The position numbers were made by a program, and so were the translations under genes. A DNA stretch of 64,000 bases. Origin: CAVXHV01 sp963761445. GTDB taxonomy: Bacteria > Planctomycetota > Planctomycetia > Isosphaerales > Isosphaeraceae. Positions 22,385 to 31,725 of the stretch are shown in pieces. The stretch spans positions 434,001-498,000 of the forward strand of contig CAVXHV010000005.1 in assembly GCA_963761445.1 (NCBI GenBank), in the 5' to 3' direction. Positions within the stretch are counted from its first letter, which is position 1, and the number at the start of each line of letters is the position of its first letter. Below the pieces are notes generated by a model that was not told where the DNA came from, did not search any database, and saw nothing but the letters and a program-made list of their open reading frames with translations.

Positions 22385-23785
22385 ATGCGAAAGTTGCTGC
22401 CGGGACCATACCCTCGTATCGTCGCATTCAGTCTCATTTTCGCAGCTTTCACGTCAGGCAAGTTAGAAGGGTCGCAACTTCCAGCTCAAGGGCGGCGAGC
22501 GATGGTCGTCGTTGCCCCGGAACGATTCCACCAGGCTCTGGCGAGATTCATCACCTACCGATCGGAACAGCGCCCGATCAAACTCGCATCGCTCGACGCG
22601 ATCCTCAAGGAAACCACGGGAGCAGACGACCCGGAGCGGCTGAAGCGCTGGCTCTATGACGAGTACAAGCATCGGCATCTACGCTACGTGCTCTTCGTAG
22701 GAGACGCCGACATCGTGCCCGTGCGATATATGGTCCTGGACCGAGTGACGCCCACAGCTTTCGACTACGCCTTCTACCCTTCCGATCTCTATTACGCAGA
22801 TGTTGCTAGACGCGACGGCAGCTTTGACGACTGGAATGCACGCAAGAACGGGTTTCACGCGTCGTATTTTGGCGAAGTGCGCGGCGAGAAGAACAAGAAC
22901 GATCCGATCAACTTCGATGAGATTGATTACCGGCCAGAGCTCGCTGTTGGTCGCTGGCCTGTTGATTCCGCTGCCCAGGTCGAGCTGTTAGCTGACAAGA
23001 CGATCGCGCAGGACCGAGCCAATCTGATGATGAAGGAAGCGGCCGCTCGAACTGCGGCGTTCATCTATGTGTCTGGCTGGGTCGATGCTCGCAGACAGAT
23101 GGACCAGTGGACCCAGGAACTTCCGGCCGGATGGAAAAGCTCGAAGCTCTACAGCGGCGGGTCCAAGGCAGATTCACCCGACGAAGGTCACGTCGCCGCG
23201 CTTTTGAACAGGGGTGCTTCACTTGTGTTCCACGTGGGTCATGGCGAAGACAACGGCTGGGTTCACAGCATTCGAGTTCGCACGTTGTCGCACCTGCAAA
23301 ACGGTGATCGGCTGCCTGTCGTGCTCTCGGCTGGCTGTTCGACGGCGAGGTTTGCCACCTTACCGCCTTATGAGCCTTACGAGGATATCGATGGCGCGAA
23401 GCATGCGGGAACAGATGCAGGCGAGGTATTCACGTCACCACCACCGCCGCCATCGCCTTATGCTCGGGGAACCTATAATCAAGCCGGGCTAGGAAAAGCC
23501 CTCGTGCGCGATGGAAGGGCTGGAGCCGTTGCCTACATCGGCTGCAATACAGGAGGGCAACCTTGTGGCCTGACATTGCTCGAGGGGTTTGTCCGGACGC
23601 TACGCGATCTGCCTGAGCCAACGGTCGGTGACTGCTGGGCAGGTGCGATCAACTATTACTATGACGCCGAGCACCTGGGAGCCATTGTGCCAACCAAGGA
23701 CTGGTACCCCGCGAGCATTTTCTTCCAGGGTATGAAGTACATGGTCTACGGCGACCCGGCGCTTGCGCTGCCCGGACCGACGTAG
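22385..23785 (+). CDS. Gingipain-type cysteine protease (peptidase family C25)
   Basis: 466 residues from the ATG at 22385, preceded by GGAG six bases upstream. An N-terminal hydrophobic stretch (about residues 9-24) looks like a signal peptide. The C25 dyad is visible: His286 in FHVGHGEDNGW and Cys318 in LSAGCSTARF, each after a hydrophobic strand as in gingipains and caspase-fold enzymes. An upstream VGDADIVPVRY and the RPELAVGRWP segment are also typical of C25 proteins. The protein is short and has no obvious C-terminal Ig or sorting domain. It lies about 50 bases after a surface protein gene on the same strand, so co-expression is possible. Processing of neighbouring adhesins is an inference. 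The gene ends convergent with the YXWGXW gene. Confidence 0.8.
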   Translation: MRKLLPGPYPRIVAFSLIFAAFTSGKLEGSQLPAQGRRAMVVVAPERFHQALARFITYRSEQRPIKLASLDAILKETTGADDPERLKRWLYDEYKHRHLRYVLFVGDADIVPVRYMVLDRVTPTAFDYAFYPSDLYYADVARRDGSFDDWNARKNGFHASYFGEVRGEKNKNDPINFDEIDYRPELAVGRWPVDSAAQVELLADKTIAQDRANLMMKEAAARTAAFIYVSGWVDARRQMDQWTQELPAGWKSSKLYSGGSKADSPDEGHVAALLNRGASLVFHVGHGEDNGWVHSIRVRTLSHLQNGDRLPVVLSAGCSTARFATLPPYEPYEDIDGAKHAGTDAGEVFTSPPPPPSPYARGTYNQAGLGKALVRDGRAGAVAYIGCNTGGQPCGLTLLEGFVRTLRDLPEPTVGDCWAGAINYYYDAEHLGAIVPTKDWYPASIFFQGMKYMVYGDPALALPGPT

Positions 23786-23810
23786 ACAGATGTATGCCGA
23801 GAGACCGTAG

Positions 23811-25543
23811 TTAACGAGGCTTTTCTTCCTCGTTCTCGCGGCCGCGCTGGCGGTTTCGCTCACCCGCAGCAGAACGCGGCTGGTTCACGAGCCGCGGGAC
23901 GACTCATTCCGGGTCGTGCCTGATTGCGGGCCGTGCCTGCTCCTTGAGCAGGCCGCCGTGCATCAGCCGCGCCTTGGCTTGAATGCGTCGGTCGTTCTGT
24001 GGACTCGCGCGACGAATGTTGCAACATGTCGGATCGGCGTGCGGCACCCCCTTGAGCGCCGGCTTGATGTGTTTCACCAGCATGATGAGCGACGTCGGCA
24101 CGTGCACCACTTGCGTGTGCAGGGTGAGCAGCAACCGGGGAATGCGGTAAGTTCATCGGACGAGGTCGGTTACCACCGTCGGCAGCGCGTTCGCGAGCTC
24201 CTTCGCGCTCTTGCTGCAAGCGCTGCTCGCGAAACTGATGCAACTGAGCGACCTGACGGCGGATTTGCTGACGCTCGGCCTCTTCCACTTTGACCAACCG
24301 CATTCCACCGCCTGAAGCTGCCAATTTGGAGAGCGGCATCGCCAGCTCACGGTGATCGTTGATCGTGATGTTACGGTTGATAGTCACATTTCGCTCGATA
24401 ATGCGCGTTTGCTCGATGAACGTGTTCGCAGGCCTCAGTTCCGGCCGCGCGAGACGAAGAGCGTACTGCTCCCGGACGCCCGCTATCCAGCCCGGATTTT
24501 GCCGCACGTTGATCACTGCGTAATACGAAAACAGCGGGTCGTAGTAAGCCGGCCGACCCGTTGCAAACGAGAAAGAGAACCAGGGTGTGATTCCGACACT
24601 CACAAAGTTCTGAGCGTAGAAATTTCCAAAAAGGTACTGGTTGGTGCTCGCCTGCACGAACAGGTTGGCCGTCACGGCCGAGCCAACGATGCTGATTGAC
24701 GGCGTAAAGGCGAAACCCGGCTGCGGCGTAGACCGGTTGAGGGTAATAAACGGGAGCGAACATCAGACCGCGATTGGCGACCGGCAGATCCCAGTAGCCC
24801 GGTACGAAGATATAGCCGCTAGGCGAATAGACATAGTGCGCGGGCATCCAGATCCAGTTGGGCTGGACGGCAGCCCAGAAGCCGGGCCGCCAGATATAGC
24901 CCGAAGCCTGCCAGGACCAGAAACCCGGAGTCCAATTTACATTGGCCGATGGTGGTGGAGAGTTAGGTCCAGCCTCGAGGCTCGCCGGCGGTGACGGCAG
25001 GTATGATTGCTGATTCTGTGATTGGGCCGTGCTTACGGGAATCCAAGTGCCCGCGACCCACTGGTGGCCTCCGTCAACATCATGCCAGTAGCCAGGCACC
25101 CACTGGCTATTGGGCGGCGGCTCGCGCCAGATGCCGCTGACCCAGATGAAATCATTGCGAGAGACGTCCCAGTTCCAGTAACCGGGTATCCACTGTACAT
25201 TCTGGCCGGCTGGCTTCTGATCGGGGGGTTCTTCCTGGATCGGCGCCGGCGGTTGCTTATCAATCATCGGCGATGCTTTGGGATCGTGGACCACCGGCGC
25301 AGCGAACGCTTCATGGATCGGGCCACGGGTCATGACCTGAGCACCTTGAGCATCGGTTTGATCAGGTGATGCTCCCTGGGCTCCTGACTGCCCATCAGTT
25401 ACGTCTGGAACTGGAGTTGGCGCAGCGGGTGGATCCTGTCCGAACGCGGCCGAAGATTGAAGTATGACGGTCCATGCCAGCGTTACGGTCGAAAGAGTGA
25501 AATTAAAGAACCACGACCTTTTATCGTCTCGCGGAGTGGCCAA
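23811..25543 (-). CDS. YXWGXW-repeat secreted protein; frameshifted
   Basis: About 576 residues if two single-base insertions are removed. It starts with TTG at 25543 after a strong GGAGG; the first 35 residues form a signal peptide ending in SSAAFGQ. The middle has repeated aromatic motifs: VQWIPGYWNWD, WVSGIWRE, WVPGYWHD, WVAGTWIPV, WTPGFWSWQ, WRPGFWAAV, FVPGYWDLP. The frame breaks near 24715: VYAAAGF resumes as AFTPSISIVGSA in the next frame, with a TTT where TT would keep the frame. The rest is His/Ala/Arg-rich. A second break near 23873 is likely: skipping one T gives an ending rich in Arg and Glu that stops at TAA 23811-23813, instead of FCCG-stop at 23860. These proteins are common in planctomycetes; function unknown, probably surface or periplasmic. 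Confidence 0.7.
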
Positions 25544-25773
25544 TTTGATCCTCCCTGATTCGGCGTCAATCCATCCATGCCGGGCGCATGTCCGTTAGCA
25601 ACCGGCAGCCCCGCGCAATCGACGGGGTCGGGATTCTACCGCCGCATACCGATTTCGTCTGCCGGACTCAAGCGAGATTTCGACACGTATAAGCGACGAA
25701 AGAGGATAGGCAGATTTGGAAAGGAAGATGGAGCAGACGAGGCGCTTTCAAGCCCTGGGCGGATGAGAATAAC

Positions 25774-26571
25774 TCAGGCTGCTTCGCGATCGAACTCCCG
25801 GGCTGCGATCGACACGACCGAATCGTCGACGGTGCTGCGCTCTTGTGCGTAGGCAATCAGCAAAGCCAAGTCAGCCAGACGGTTGAGTCGACGAGGCAGA
25901 CCATCGGCAGCTTGGTGCAGCAATGCCAGAGCAGCCGAAGTGAAGAGGTGGCCTCGAGCTTCGGTGCCGCCGAGCCTGCCCAGGATATATGCGGCAGACT
26001 CCTCCTCAGTGAAAGTACCGAGGAGACACCGCGCTGCAAGGCGATCGTTCAAGCCGGCCGGCAGGTCAAGCATCAACTCCGGGCCACCAACCAGAAGGAG
26101 TGCGAGATCAGGCCGGCCAGTTGAGTTGAAATTGAGCAAGAGCCGGAGGACGTCCAAGGACGCCGGGTCGCGGATCAAGTGCGCGTCATCGACAACCAAG
26201 AGTGGATGTTCTCCGGCCTTCGTCATCAGCGCGAAGTTGTCCCGGAGGTGACGAAGGGCGATGTGCGGCGAGGAGGCTGCTGTTCCCGCGAGGCCGAATT
26301 CGTGAGCAACGTGCGTCAGTAGCTCTGCAGGTGCGAGAGCGGGAAAAGGGAGGTATACCGGTAGTGTGCTCAGCTCGCTCGCCAGACGGCGGGCAACAAT
26401 CGTCTTGCCCGAACCGGGAGGACCAAAAACCATGGCTGGCCCGGCATCATGTATAAATGCATAGTGAAGTCGGCGTATGACCGCGTCGCGGCTGGGCAGG
26501 GCAACGTAGAGCGCAGGGTTTGTGGTCTCACCAAACGGGCGATCTTTCAGACCGTAATGAGCCTCGTACAC
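25774..26571 (-). CDS. ExeA-type AAA ATPase of an exopolysaccharide/secretion locus
   Basis: 265 residues. It starts with GTG at 26571 after GGAGG at a spacing of about five. The N-terminus MYEAHYGLKDRPFGETTNP is the typical opening of ExeA/GspA-like and exosortase-associated ATPases. Walker A GPPGSGKT (about residues 49-56) and Walker B LLVVDDAHL are intact. It begins 17 bases after the stop of the CpsD/ParA-like gene on the same strand, so the two probably form one transcript. Such ATPases occur in type II secretion systems and in exosortase/EPS loci; the neighbouring kinase-like gene favours the second. There is no C-terminal peptidoglycan-binding domain, unlike true ExeA. Confidence 0.75.
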   Translation of the reverse strand: MYEAHYGLKDRPFGETTNPALYVALPSRDAVIRRLHYAFIHDAGPAMVFGPPGSGKTIVARRLASELSTLPVYLPFPALAPAELLTHVAHEFGLAGTAASSPHIALRHLRDNFALMTKAGEHPLLVVDDAHLIRDPASLDVLRLLLNFNSTGRPDLALLLVGGPELMLDLPAGLNDRLAARCLLGTFTEEESAAYILGRLGGTEARGHLFTSAALALLHQAADGLPRRLNRLADLALLIAYAQERSTVDDSVVSIAAREFDREAA

Positions 26572-26588
26572 AGGACCTCCATGCAGAT

Positions 26589-27358
26589 TTACACGAAGGT
26601 CTCCGCCAACCCCAGAAGGGGAATCCCTCCAGCCTCGAGGACTTCGCGGGCGCGGAGGACGGTGCGCTCGCCGGTCATCCCTTTGTGATGCACCAGTACA
26701 GCCGCATCGACCGACCGGTGCAGGAGGGCCGCGCTCAAGCCCGTGAAAAGGGGACCACCGTCCAGCAGGATGAGATCGAATTCACGCCGGAGCCGGGCCA
26801 GTGTGCATGTCCAGGCGGGGCTTGCAAGAAAGTCGCGTGGATGAGAGACCGCCGTGCGCATCGGCAGGATCGCGAGATGATCGTCGGATGCGTCGATCAA
26901 CGCATCCACCAGGGATTTGCCACCCTCGACAACATCCTCGAGCCCGATCTGCGGTCGCAAGCCCAGCAGCCTGCCAACCATGGGGCCGGTCAAATCGCTA
27001 TCCACGATAAGCGTGCGAAGAGGGTGACGAGAAAGAGCGCGTGCCAGAGTCAGGACAAGTGTTGTGCGCCCTTCGGCACGGTGGCAGCTTGTGAAAAGGA
27101 TGGCCTTCAAGCCCTGCTGCGTGGCGCAGCGACAAGAAGCTGGGCCATACGCTCAAACCGTGTGCCCCAATTCTGCTCGAGGGTTAGGACGAGTGAAGGC
27201 CACTGTAGCTCGACCGATTTTTCTGCTTCGGCCTGCTCGATACGTGTGGCACGGAGTGCACGAGCTGGCAAGTGGGGCGATGGAGGCACTCCCTGGGGTT
27301 GATCGGCCACGCTGTGCTCGGCGTAAGCTCGCGCCAGTGCCTCGTCAACTTCCCTCAT
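26589..27358 (-). CDS. CpsD/ParA-like P-loop protein of EPS locus; frameshifted, degenerate Walker A
   Basis: About 256 residues as one protein. It starts at ATG 27358, overlapping the end of the upstream gene by 14 bases. The N-terminal part ends FERMAQLLVAA, then the frame breaks near 27135; adding one G (GCGGCC instead of GCGCC) restores TQQGLKAILFTSCHRAEGRTT in phase. The second half matches the bacterial tyrosine kinase/ParA fold: LIVDSDL (Walker A') and LILLDGGPL (Walker B). The P-loop reads HRAEGRTT, with Arg where the catalytic Lys of GK(S/T) is normal, so ATP use may be weak or lost. No C-terminal Tyr cluster is visible. Likely a regulator or partner in polysaccharide export, by neighbourhood and fold. 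Confidence 0.65.
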
Positions 27359-27887
27359 GCATCAGGTCCTCGCGAGTGTCGTCCGGCAGTACATAGCCGG
27401 GAAAAATTACGGGGGTCTCTGCGGCGCTTCCGGCTGCCACGGCTGCGGGCTCGCTGGAAAGCATGACGACCCCCCGTGAGTCGATCGCTGCTTGCTGTGC
27501 CAGGCCTTCTTCTCGAGCCGGGAGCAGCTTCTCGGTATGACCATAGTGATCCACCGTGTCCTCGCCTCGGAACGGCTCTGAAATTGAGCAAGCGACGATG
27601 CGGTTCGACCGATTAGACCAACCAAGTGTGCACGCCGAGACGATTGGCACCAGAGCCATCAGAGTACAGCCAGCCAGGTAAACCTCGCGGCGAAGACGTC
27701 GTCTTGAGCGGTAAGGCCGTTGTCTGGCGCCATGTGCCCCGCGGAGGATCATTCGTGGACGATGCTTGATCGGTCTTGGTTTGATCGCTGGTACCTCGAT
27801 CATGACAGCCAGCGAATGCGGAAGCATCCGTTGGGATCGATTCGCAGCCGGGTCGGTCAGTACAAGATCGAGATCGGCATGGCTCAT
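27345..27887 (-). CDS. Small single-pass membrane protein upstream of CpsD-like gene
   Basis: 180 residues starting at ATG 27887; the ribosome-binding site is weak. The N-terminal 65 residues are Arg/Pro-rich and cytoplasmic-looking, followed by one hydrophobic segment (about 70-88, YLAGCTLMALVPIVSAC) and an Ala/Glu-rich C-terminal part. No recognised domain. It overlaps the start of the CpsD-like gene, so translational coupling is likely, and a role as membrane anchor or adaptor for that ATPase is a reasonable guess. No stronger family assignment is possible. Confidence 0.6.
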   Translation of the reverse strand: MSHADLDLVLTDPAANRSQRMLPHSLAVMIEVPAIKPRPIKHRPRMILRGAHGARQRPYRSRRRLRREVYLAGCTLMALVPIVSACTLGWSNRSNRIVACSISEPFRGEDTVDHYGHTEKLLPAREEGLAQQAAIDSRGVVMLSSEPAAVAAGSAAETPVIFPGYVLPDDTREDLMHEGS

Positions 27888-28128
27888 GGCAGCACCCTAA
27901 CGCTCAGAAGAGACCCGTCGCAAGTCGCGGCAGCGGCTTCCAGTTATCGGCCGTCTGGTGCACGTGAGTAGAGTTTGCGGCACGCCACGGCTCGATTGAG
28001 TCGAAGTGATTCATCGTCCGCCGTTGCCGTCAAACTTGAACAGCCGTGATGAAAATAACGGAATCGAAAGGAGCCCCGATCGATTTGATTGAGAGGCCGG
28101 AAGAATCGATACAACCGACCTCGATCAA

Positions 28129-29698
28129 TTAGCGGCCGCCGCCGAAGAGCCGGCTGAAGAACCCGCCACCACCACCAAACCGCGGTCGCTCCTGTTCCGC
28201 CGTATCAGCAGCGATCATTCGTGCACGCCCGGCTTCATATTCGAGTACGGAGCGAAACTGTGGCGCCTGCGCAAGCCGCTGTCGATTATTGCCACCGTTG
28301 GCCAGGTCAAGCGACCGAACGTTTGCTTCGGTAATCTGCCCGTTGTGACCTGCCCAGCGTGATTCGACCAGTTCAAGCACGTTCAGGGGGGCAAAAAGGG
28401 CTTCACCACGAACGGAGATCCAGTCAGCAGCGGCCGGGTTGGACTCGTCGATCTTACCGTCCAGGCCATACACCAGGCTGTATTCGTAGTAGATCACCCG
28501 GTCTTTATCATCCTGGCCGTTGATGCAAGAACCTGAGTTGGCGTGAAGTTCGAGCGAGATCTTGACAGCGCGTGGACCGCGTCCGGGGATGGAATTGTAC
28601 TTCGCGGTGTACATGTAGACGCCGTGGTTCCATACTTCGTTGATGGTGCCTCTGGGTGGAAAAGCCCGAAGATTAGCAAGAAGGGCCTTCTTTTCACCGC
28701 GAATGTGAGTTTCGAGCATCGCGTGTACTCTGGGGGCCTTCCAGTCGCAGGGGTCTAAACCGGGGTGGGGGGGGCCGGGAGGAATGTCATTGGCGTAGTC
28801 GCCGATGCGATGGTTGTAGTGGTTTTCACCAAGTTCCGCCCAGAGGGCCTTGAGCTCATCGCGAGTCATGCCGGTCCAGGGGGCCGGGATGGGCTCATTC
28901 ATGAGGATCGAGGCTACGGCACCTCCCAGGCAGTGGCCGGGCCACCGCGAGATATCCTTGTTCTGGCTATAGGCCGCTTCCCACTGTCGAGCAGAGGTCC
29001 CGAAAAGCTGGTCGTATTTCAGCATGGGGGAGGGGGTCATAAAGCGAGTGATCTGACCGCCGTTGTTCTTGTCTGGGCCCACCCAGGTCAAATCATCATA
29101 GAGGTTGGGGAACCAAGTGGCGTCGTCGCCGGGCTGGGGAAGGGTTTCGAGTAAACCATTGTCGCCAGGGAGGACGATGTCGTTTCCGGGGGCAATATAG
29201 CCTCCCGGCGTAACGACAAATCGGTCGTCGCCATTTCCGGTCATTGTGTCAACTCGGGCGTTGCCGCCGGCCCAAGGCTCGTGAATTGAGTCGCCCTTGG
29301 TAGGCCAGTAGTAGAAGTTCCAGGGCTTTCTCGTGCTTTGTGCCTTTTGAACGAAGGCGTTCTCCACCGAGTAGGGCTTCGCTGCGCCTTCCACTTTGAA
29401 GGTGTACCACCCGTGCTGGTCAAACCCGATGTCCTGGCCATTCTCTAGCGGTGTGCCATTGGGGCGTTTGAGGTCGACAATCTTGCCCGCCGTCGACTTG
29501 ATCTGAAGTTCCCCTCCAAATCGCGTAGGAACATACACGCCGAAGTAATGATCGCCGGACTGACCGTCGAGAGATCCTCCGAGCGGGATGGCCGTCGGGA
29601 TAGTCGTGACTTGCTCGGCTGTGCGCGGTTGCCGCCATCCCATGGACGACAGCCAGCGTCATGATCACCGAACCGCCGAGCCAGTTGCCAATACGCAT
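28129..29698 (-). CDS. Secreted transglutaminase-elicitor-like protein; frameshifted in the signal region
   Basis: About 522 residues. The start ATG at 29698 follows GGGAGG and opens a signal peptide (WLGGSVIMTLAVVHGMAATA). The frame breaks near 29627: dropping one C joins it to TAEQVTTIPTAIPLGG. The protein then has a beta-rich domain (about 20-130) and a region with WPGHCLGGAVASI followed by NEPIP, and downstream EVWNHGVYMY. This W.G.C.G.A....EP plus EVWN pattern resembles the GP42/transglutaminase-elicitor family, where the Cys is catalytic. The Cys codon is 28930-28932 and the candidate His codon 28624-28626. The C-terminus is a Gly-rich FGGGGGFF...FGGG tail. The assignment is from remembered motif pattern only; a different papain-like or purely structural role is possible. 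Confidence 0.55.
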
Positions 29699-30282
29699 GC
29701 TGCCTCCCAATACCGGTGTGGAATAATACTGAACCGAAGAGCACCGGCCCTCGAGCCCGCGAAGTCGTAGAAGAATCCCACTCCACGACAAGCGCAACGA
29801 CTCATCCTGACCGACGCGGACCTCCTAGACACACACAACGTTCGGCTTCGAAGCAACCGTTGGTGGATGTCAATTCTCCAAGTAAGGCCACCTACTCTCT
29901 TGAAACTCGTCAAAGCCCCTAGAGTTCGTCAAGGCGGTAGTTCCTCGATTTTCTCAAGTTCAGTGAATGAGGACAACGGGTCTGCCGATAACCACAATGG
30001 CCACCCCTGGGGGTGGAGAGCGAGAGTCGGCCAAGAAGACCGGCTTGAGGCTTCCGCCACCGTGCCGAGGCCTGCGTGATCGGTTCCCGAGCGCGGGTTG
30101 GGGAACAGGTTCACCAGTGAACGATTTTACGCGTTCGGCTGGTGATCCGAACTGTGACGGTGGATCTGGCGAAAAGGACGCTCAACAACCGGCGACCGCA
30201 CCAGACCATCAGGGGATTCTCAGAACACCGACTCGATCGAGACGGGGACCGTCAAACTCACTCTTCACAAGAGGACATCGCG
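29699..30282. other. Intergenic region between divergent genes
   Basis: About 580 bases between a minus-strand gene and the plus-strand repeat protein. Both promoters should lie here. I see no open frame with coding character, no repeat and no RNA gene. A GAGGA motif at about 30271 precedes the ATG at 30283 by eight bases. Confidence 0.5.
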
Positions 30283-31297
30283 ATGACCAGTGCGGTATTG
30301 GTACTTGCCTTGGGTCTGACCGGCCAGAGCCCGCAAGGGCCATTGGCGGCGCCCCAGGGACCCGGCAAAGTGTTGCCAGCAGCGCAGGCCCCAGGAAAGG
30401 TTGCTCCGGCTGCCCAAGCTCCGGCCAAGGGTCTGCCCGCGGCTGTTGCCCCTAGTAAAGTGTCACCAACGGCCCAGGCGCCGGGCAAGTCGATGCCTGC
30501 GGCTGTCGCTCCGACGAAGGTCTCTCCCGCGCCCAGGCGCCGGGGAAGGGTTGGCCCGCGGCTGCGGCGCCAAGTAAAGTCTCTCCTGCGGCGCAGGCGC
30601 CAGGCAAAGTGATGCCAGCAGCTCAGGCTCCTGGCAAGATCATGCCCGCCAGTCAAGCGCCCAGCAAGGTCATGCCGGCGGGGCAAGCCCCTAGCAAAGT
30701 CTCGCCAGCGCCTCAGGCTCCTGGCAAAGGCTGGCCGGCTGCTGCTCCCAGCAAAGTAATGCCGGCGGGTCAGGCTCCGGGCAAAGTGATGCCGATGGGT
30801 CAGGCTCCGGGCAAAGTGATGCCGGCGGGTCAGGCTCCGGGCAAAGTGATGCCAATGGGACAGGCTCCAGGTAAAGTCTCGCCGGCACCACAAGCGCCAG
30901 GCAAGAGCTGGCCGGCTGCTGCCGCTGCTCCGAGCAAGGTAATGCCGGCAGGCCAAGCTCCTGCCAAAGTAATGCCGGCAGGCCAAGCTCCTGCCAAAGT
31001 GATGCCGGCAGGCCAGGCTCCGAGCAAAGTAGCGCCTACAGCACAGGCCCCGGCCAAGATCATGCCGGCTGCTCAGGCTCCCAGTAAAGTAGCGCCTGCA
31101 GCGCAGGCCCCGGCCAAGATCATGCCGGCTGCTCAGGCTCCCAGCAAGGTTTCACCTGCCGCCCAGGCACCGGGTAAGATCTTGCCGGCTGCTCAGGCTC
31201 CCGGAAAAGTTTCTCCGGCGCCCAGGCGCCTGGTAAGAGTGGGTATGCTGGCCCACTCAGCGCTCCTCAAGCACCGGTGAAGGCATCCGGCCAATAA
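30283..31297 (+). CDS. Secreted Pro/Ala/Lys-rich 10-residue repeat protein; two frameshifts
   Basis: About 338 residues. The ATG at 30283 has GAGGA eight bases upstream; the first residues (SAVLVLALGLTGQ) look like a short signal peptide. The rest is about thirty copies of a decapeptide of the form AQAPGKVMPA, with Gly/Ala/Ser and Val/Ile variants and occasional GWPAAA inserts. Two breaks, near 30531 and 31220, have the same context: KVSPAP should read PQAPGK, and CCC occurs where CCCC would keep frame. With both corrected, the protein ends PLSAPQAPVKASGQ at TAA 31295-31297; uncorrected, the two pieces end in Arg-rich tails at 30612 and 31280. The composition suggests an extended, basic wall- or matrix-associated protein, but no function is known. 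Confidence 0.7.
30350..31255 (+). repeat. Tandem array of about 30-bp units coding AQAPGKVMPA-like decapeptides
   Basis: The repeat lies inside the repeat-protein gene. Units are about 30 bases, in phase with the reading frame, and several neighbours are almost identical (for example about 30945-31035 and 31060-31150), while others differ mainly at third codon positions. This pattern suggests both recent duplication of blocks and selection on the protein. Confidence 0.8.
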
Positions 31298-31382
31298 TGT
31301 TTGCCGAGGCATTTGGCAGACTCGGTGCAAGATCCAATTCCGGTGCAATCCAGTCAAGTTCCCCACGATTGATACCGGCCAG

Positions 31383-31425
31383 ACGGCGACGCCTCTCTTC
31401 TGAGATGCGCCGCCGTTTTCGTTTA
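31383..31425 (+). terminator. Possible rho-independent terminator after the repeat protein gene
   Basis: An inverted repeat ACGGCGACGC (31383-31392) pairs with GCGCCGCCGT (31407-31416) over ten positions with one mismatch, and TTTTCGTTT follows at once. It is 85 bases past the proposed stop at 31297, on the right strand. The T run is interrupted, so this is tentative. The rest of the region up to 31725 shows no gene. Confidence 0.35.
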
Positions 31426-31725
31426 GAGCGCGATGAATTCGTCCTGAGCGCATTGACACTGCTGCTTTAGATCAACAGCTTTTCCCGCCGATTTGCGCGA
31501 CGACGCGCTTTGGCTCAAGCTTCGATGATGAATCGCAGCGTTGATGGGGCAAAGCAACACGGTCCGACAATCGGTGGACGTACCGGCCTACGCTTGACTC
31601 AGCAAGACTGTGCACGGTTGTCGGGCGTGATCACGCACAAAGGTTCTTGAGATTGCCCTGCTGCGCGATCGACGACACCAGGCCGTGCACGGCCGTTTTT
31701 TTCCAGGTGCAACCGGAGTTAGAAA

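Noticed and set aside
22290..22460. A continuing frame for the surface protein overlapping the C25 start (SLKVNGANRTLITADSAGD)
   Set aside because: It reads protein-like but would overlap the start of the C25 gene, whose ribosome-binding site and signal peptide are clear. The proposed stop at 22336 is simpler.
23904..24134. Alternative reading of the YXWGXW protein tail as PTSLIMLVKHIKPALKGVPH and on
   Set aside because: It is an open frame with reasonable codon use, but the Ala/His/Arg-rich alternative fits known tails of this family better. I kept the latter and marked the region as uncertain.
30258..30986. A 242-residue minus-strand frame rich in His, Arg and Trp
   Set aside because: It is the mirror of the 30-bp repeat array in the opposite strand. 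The plus-strand frame has a signal peptide, a ribosome-binding site and protein-level repeat conservation.
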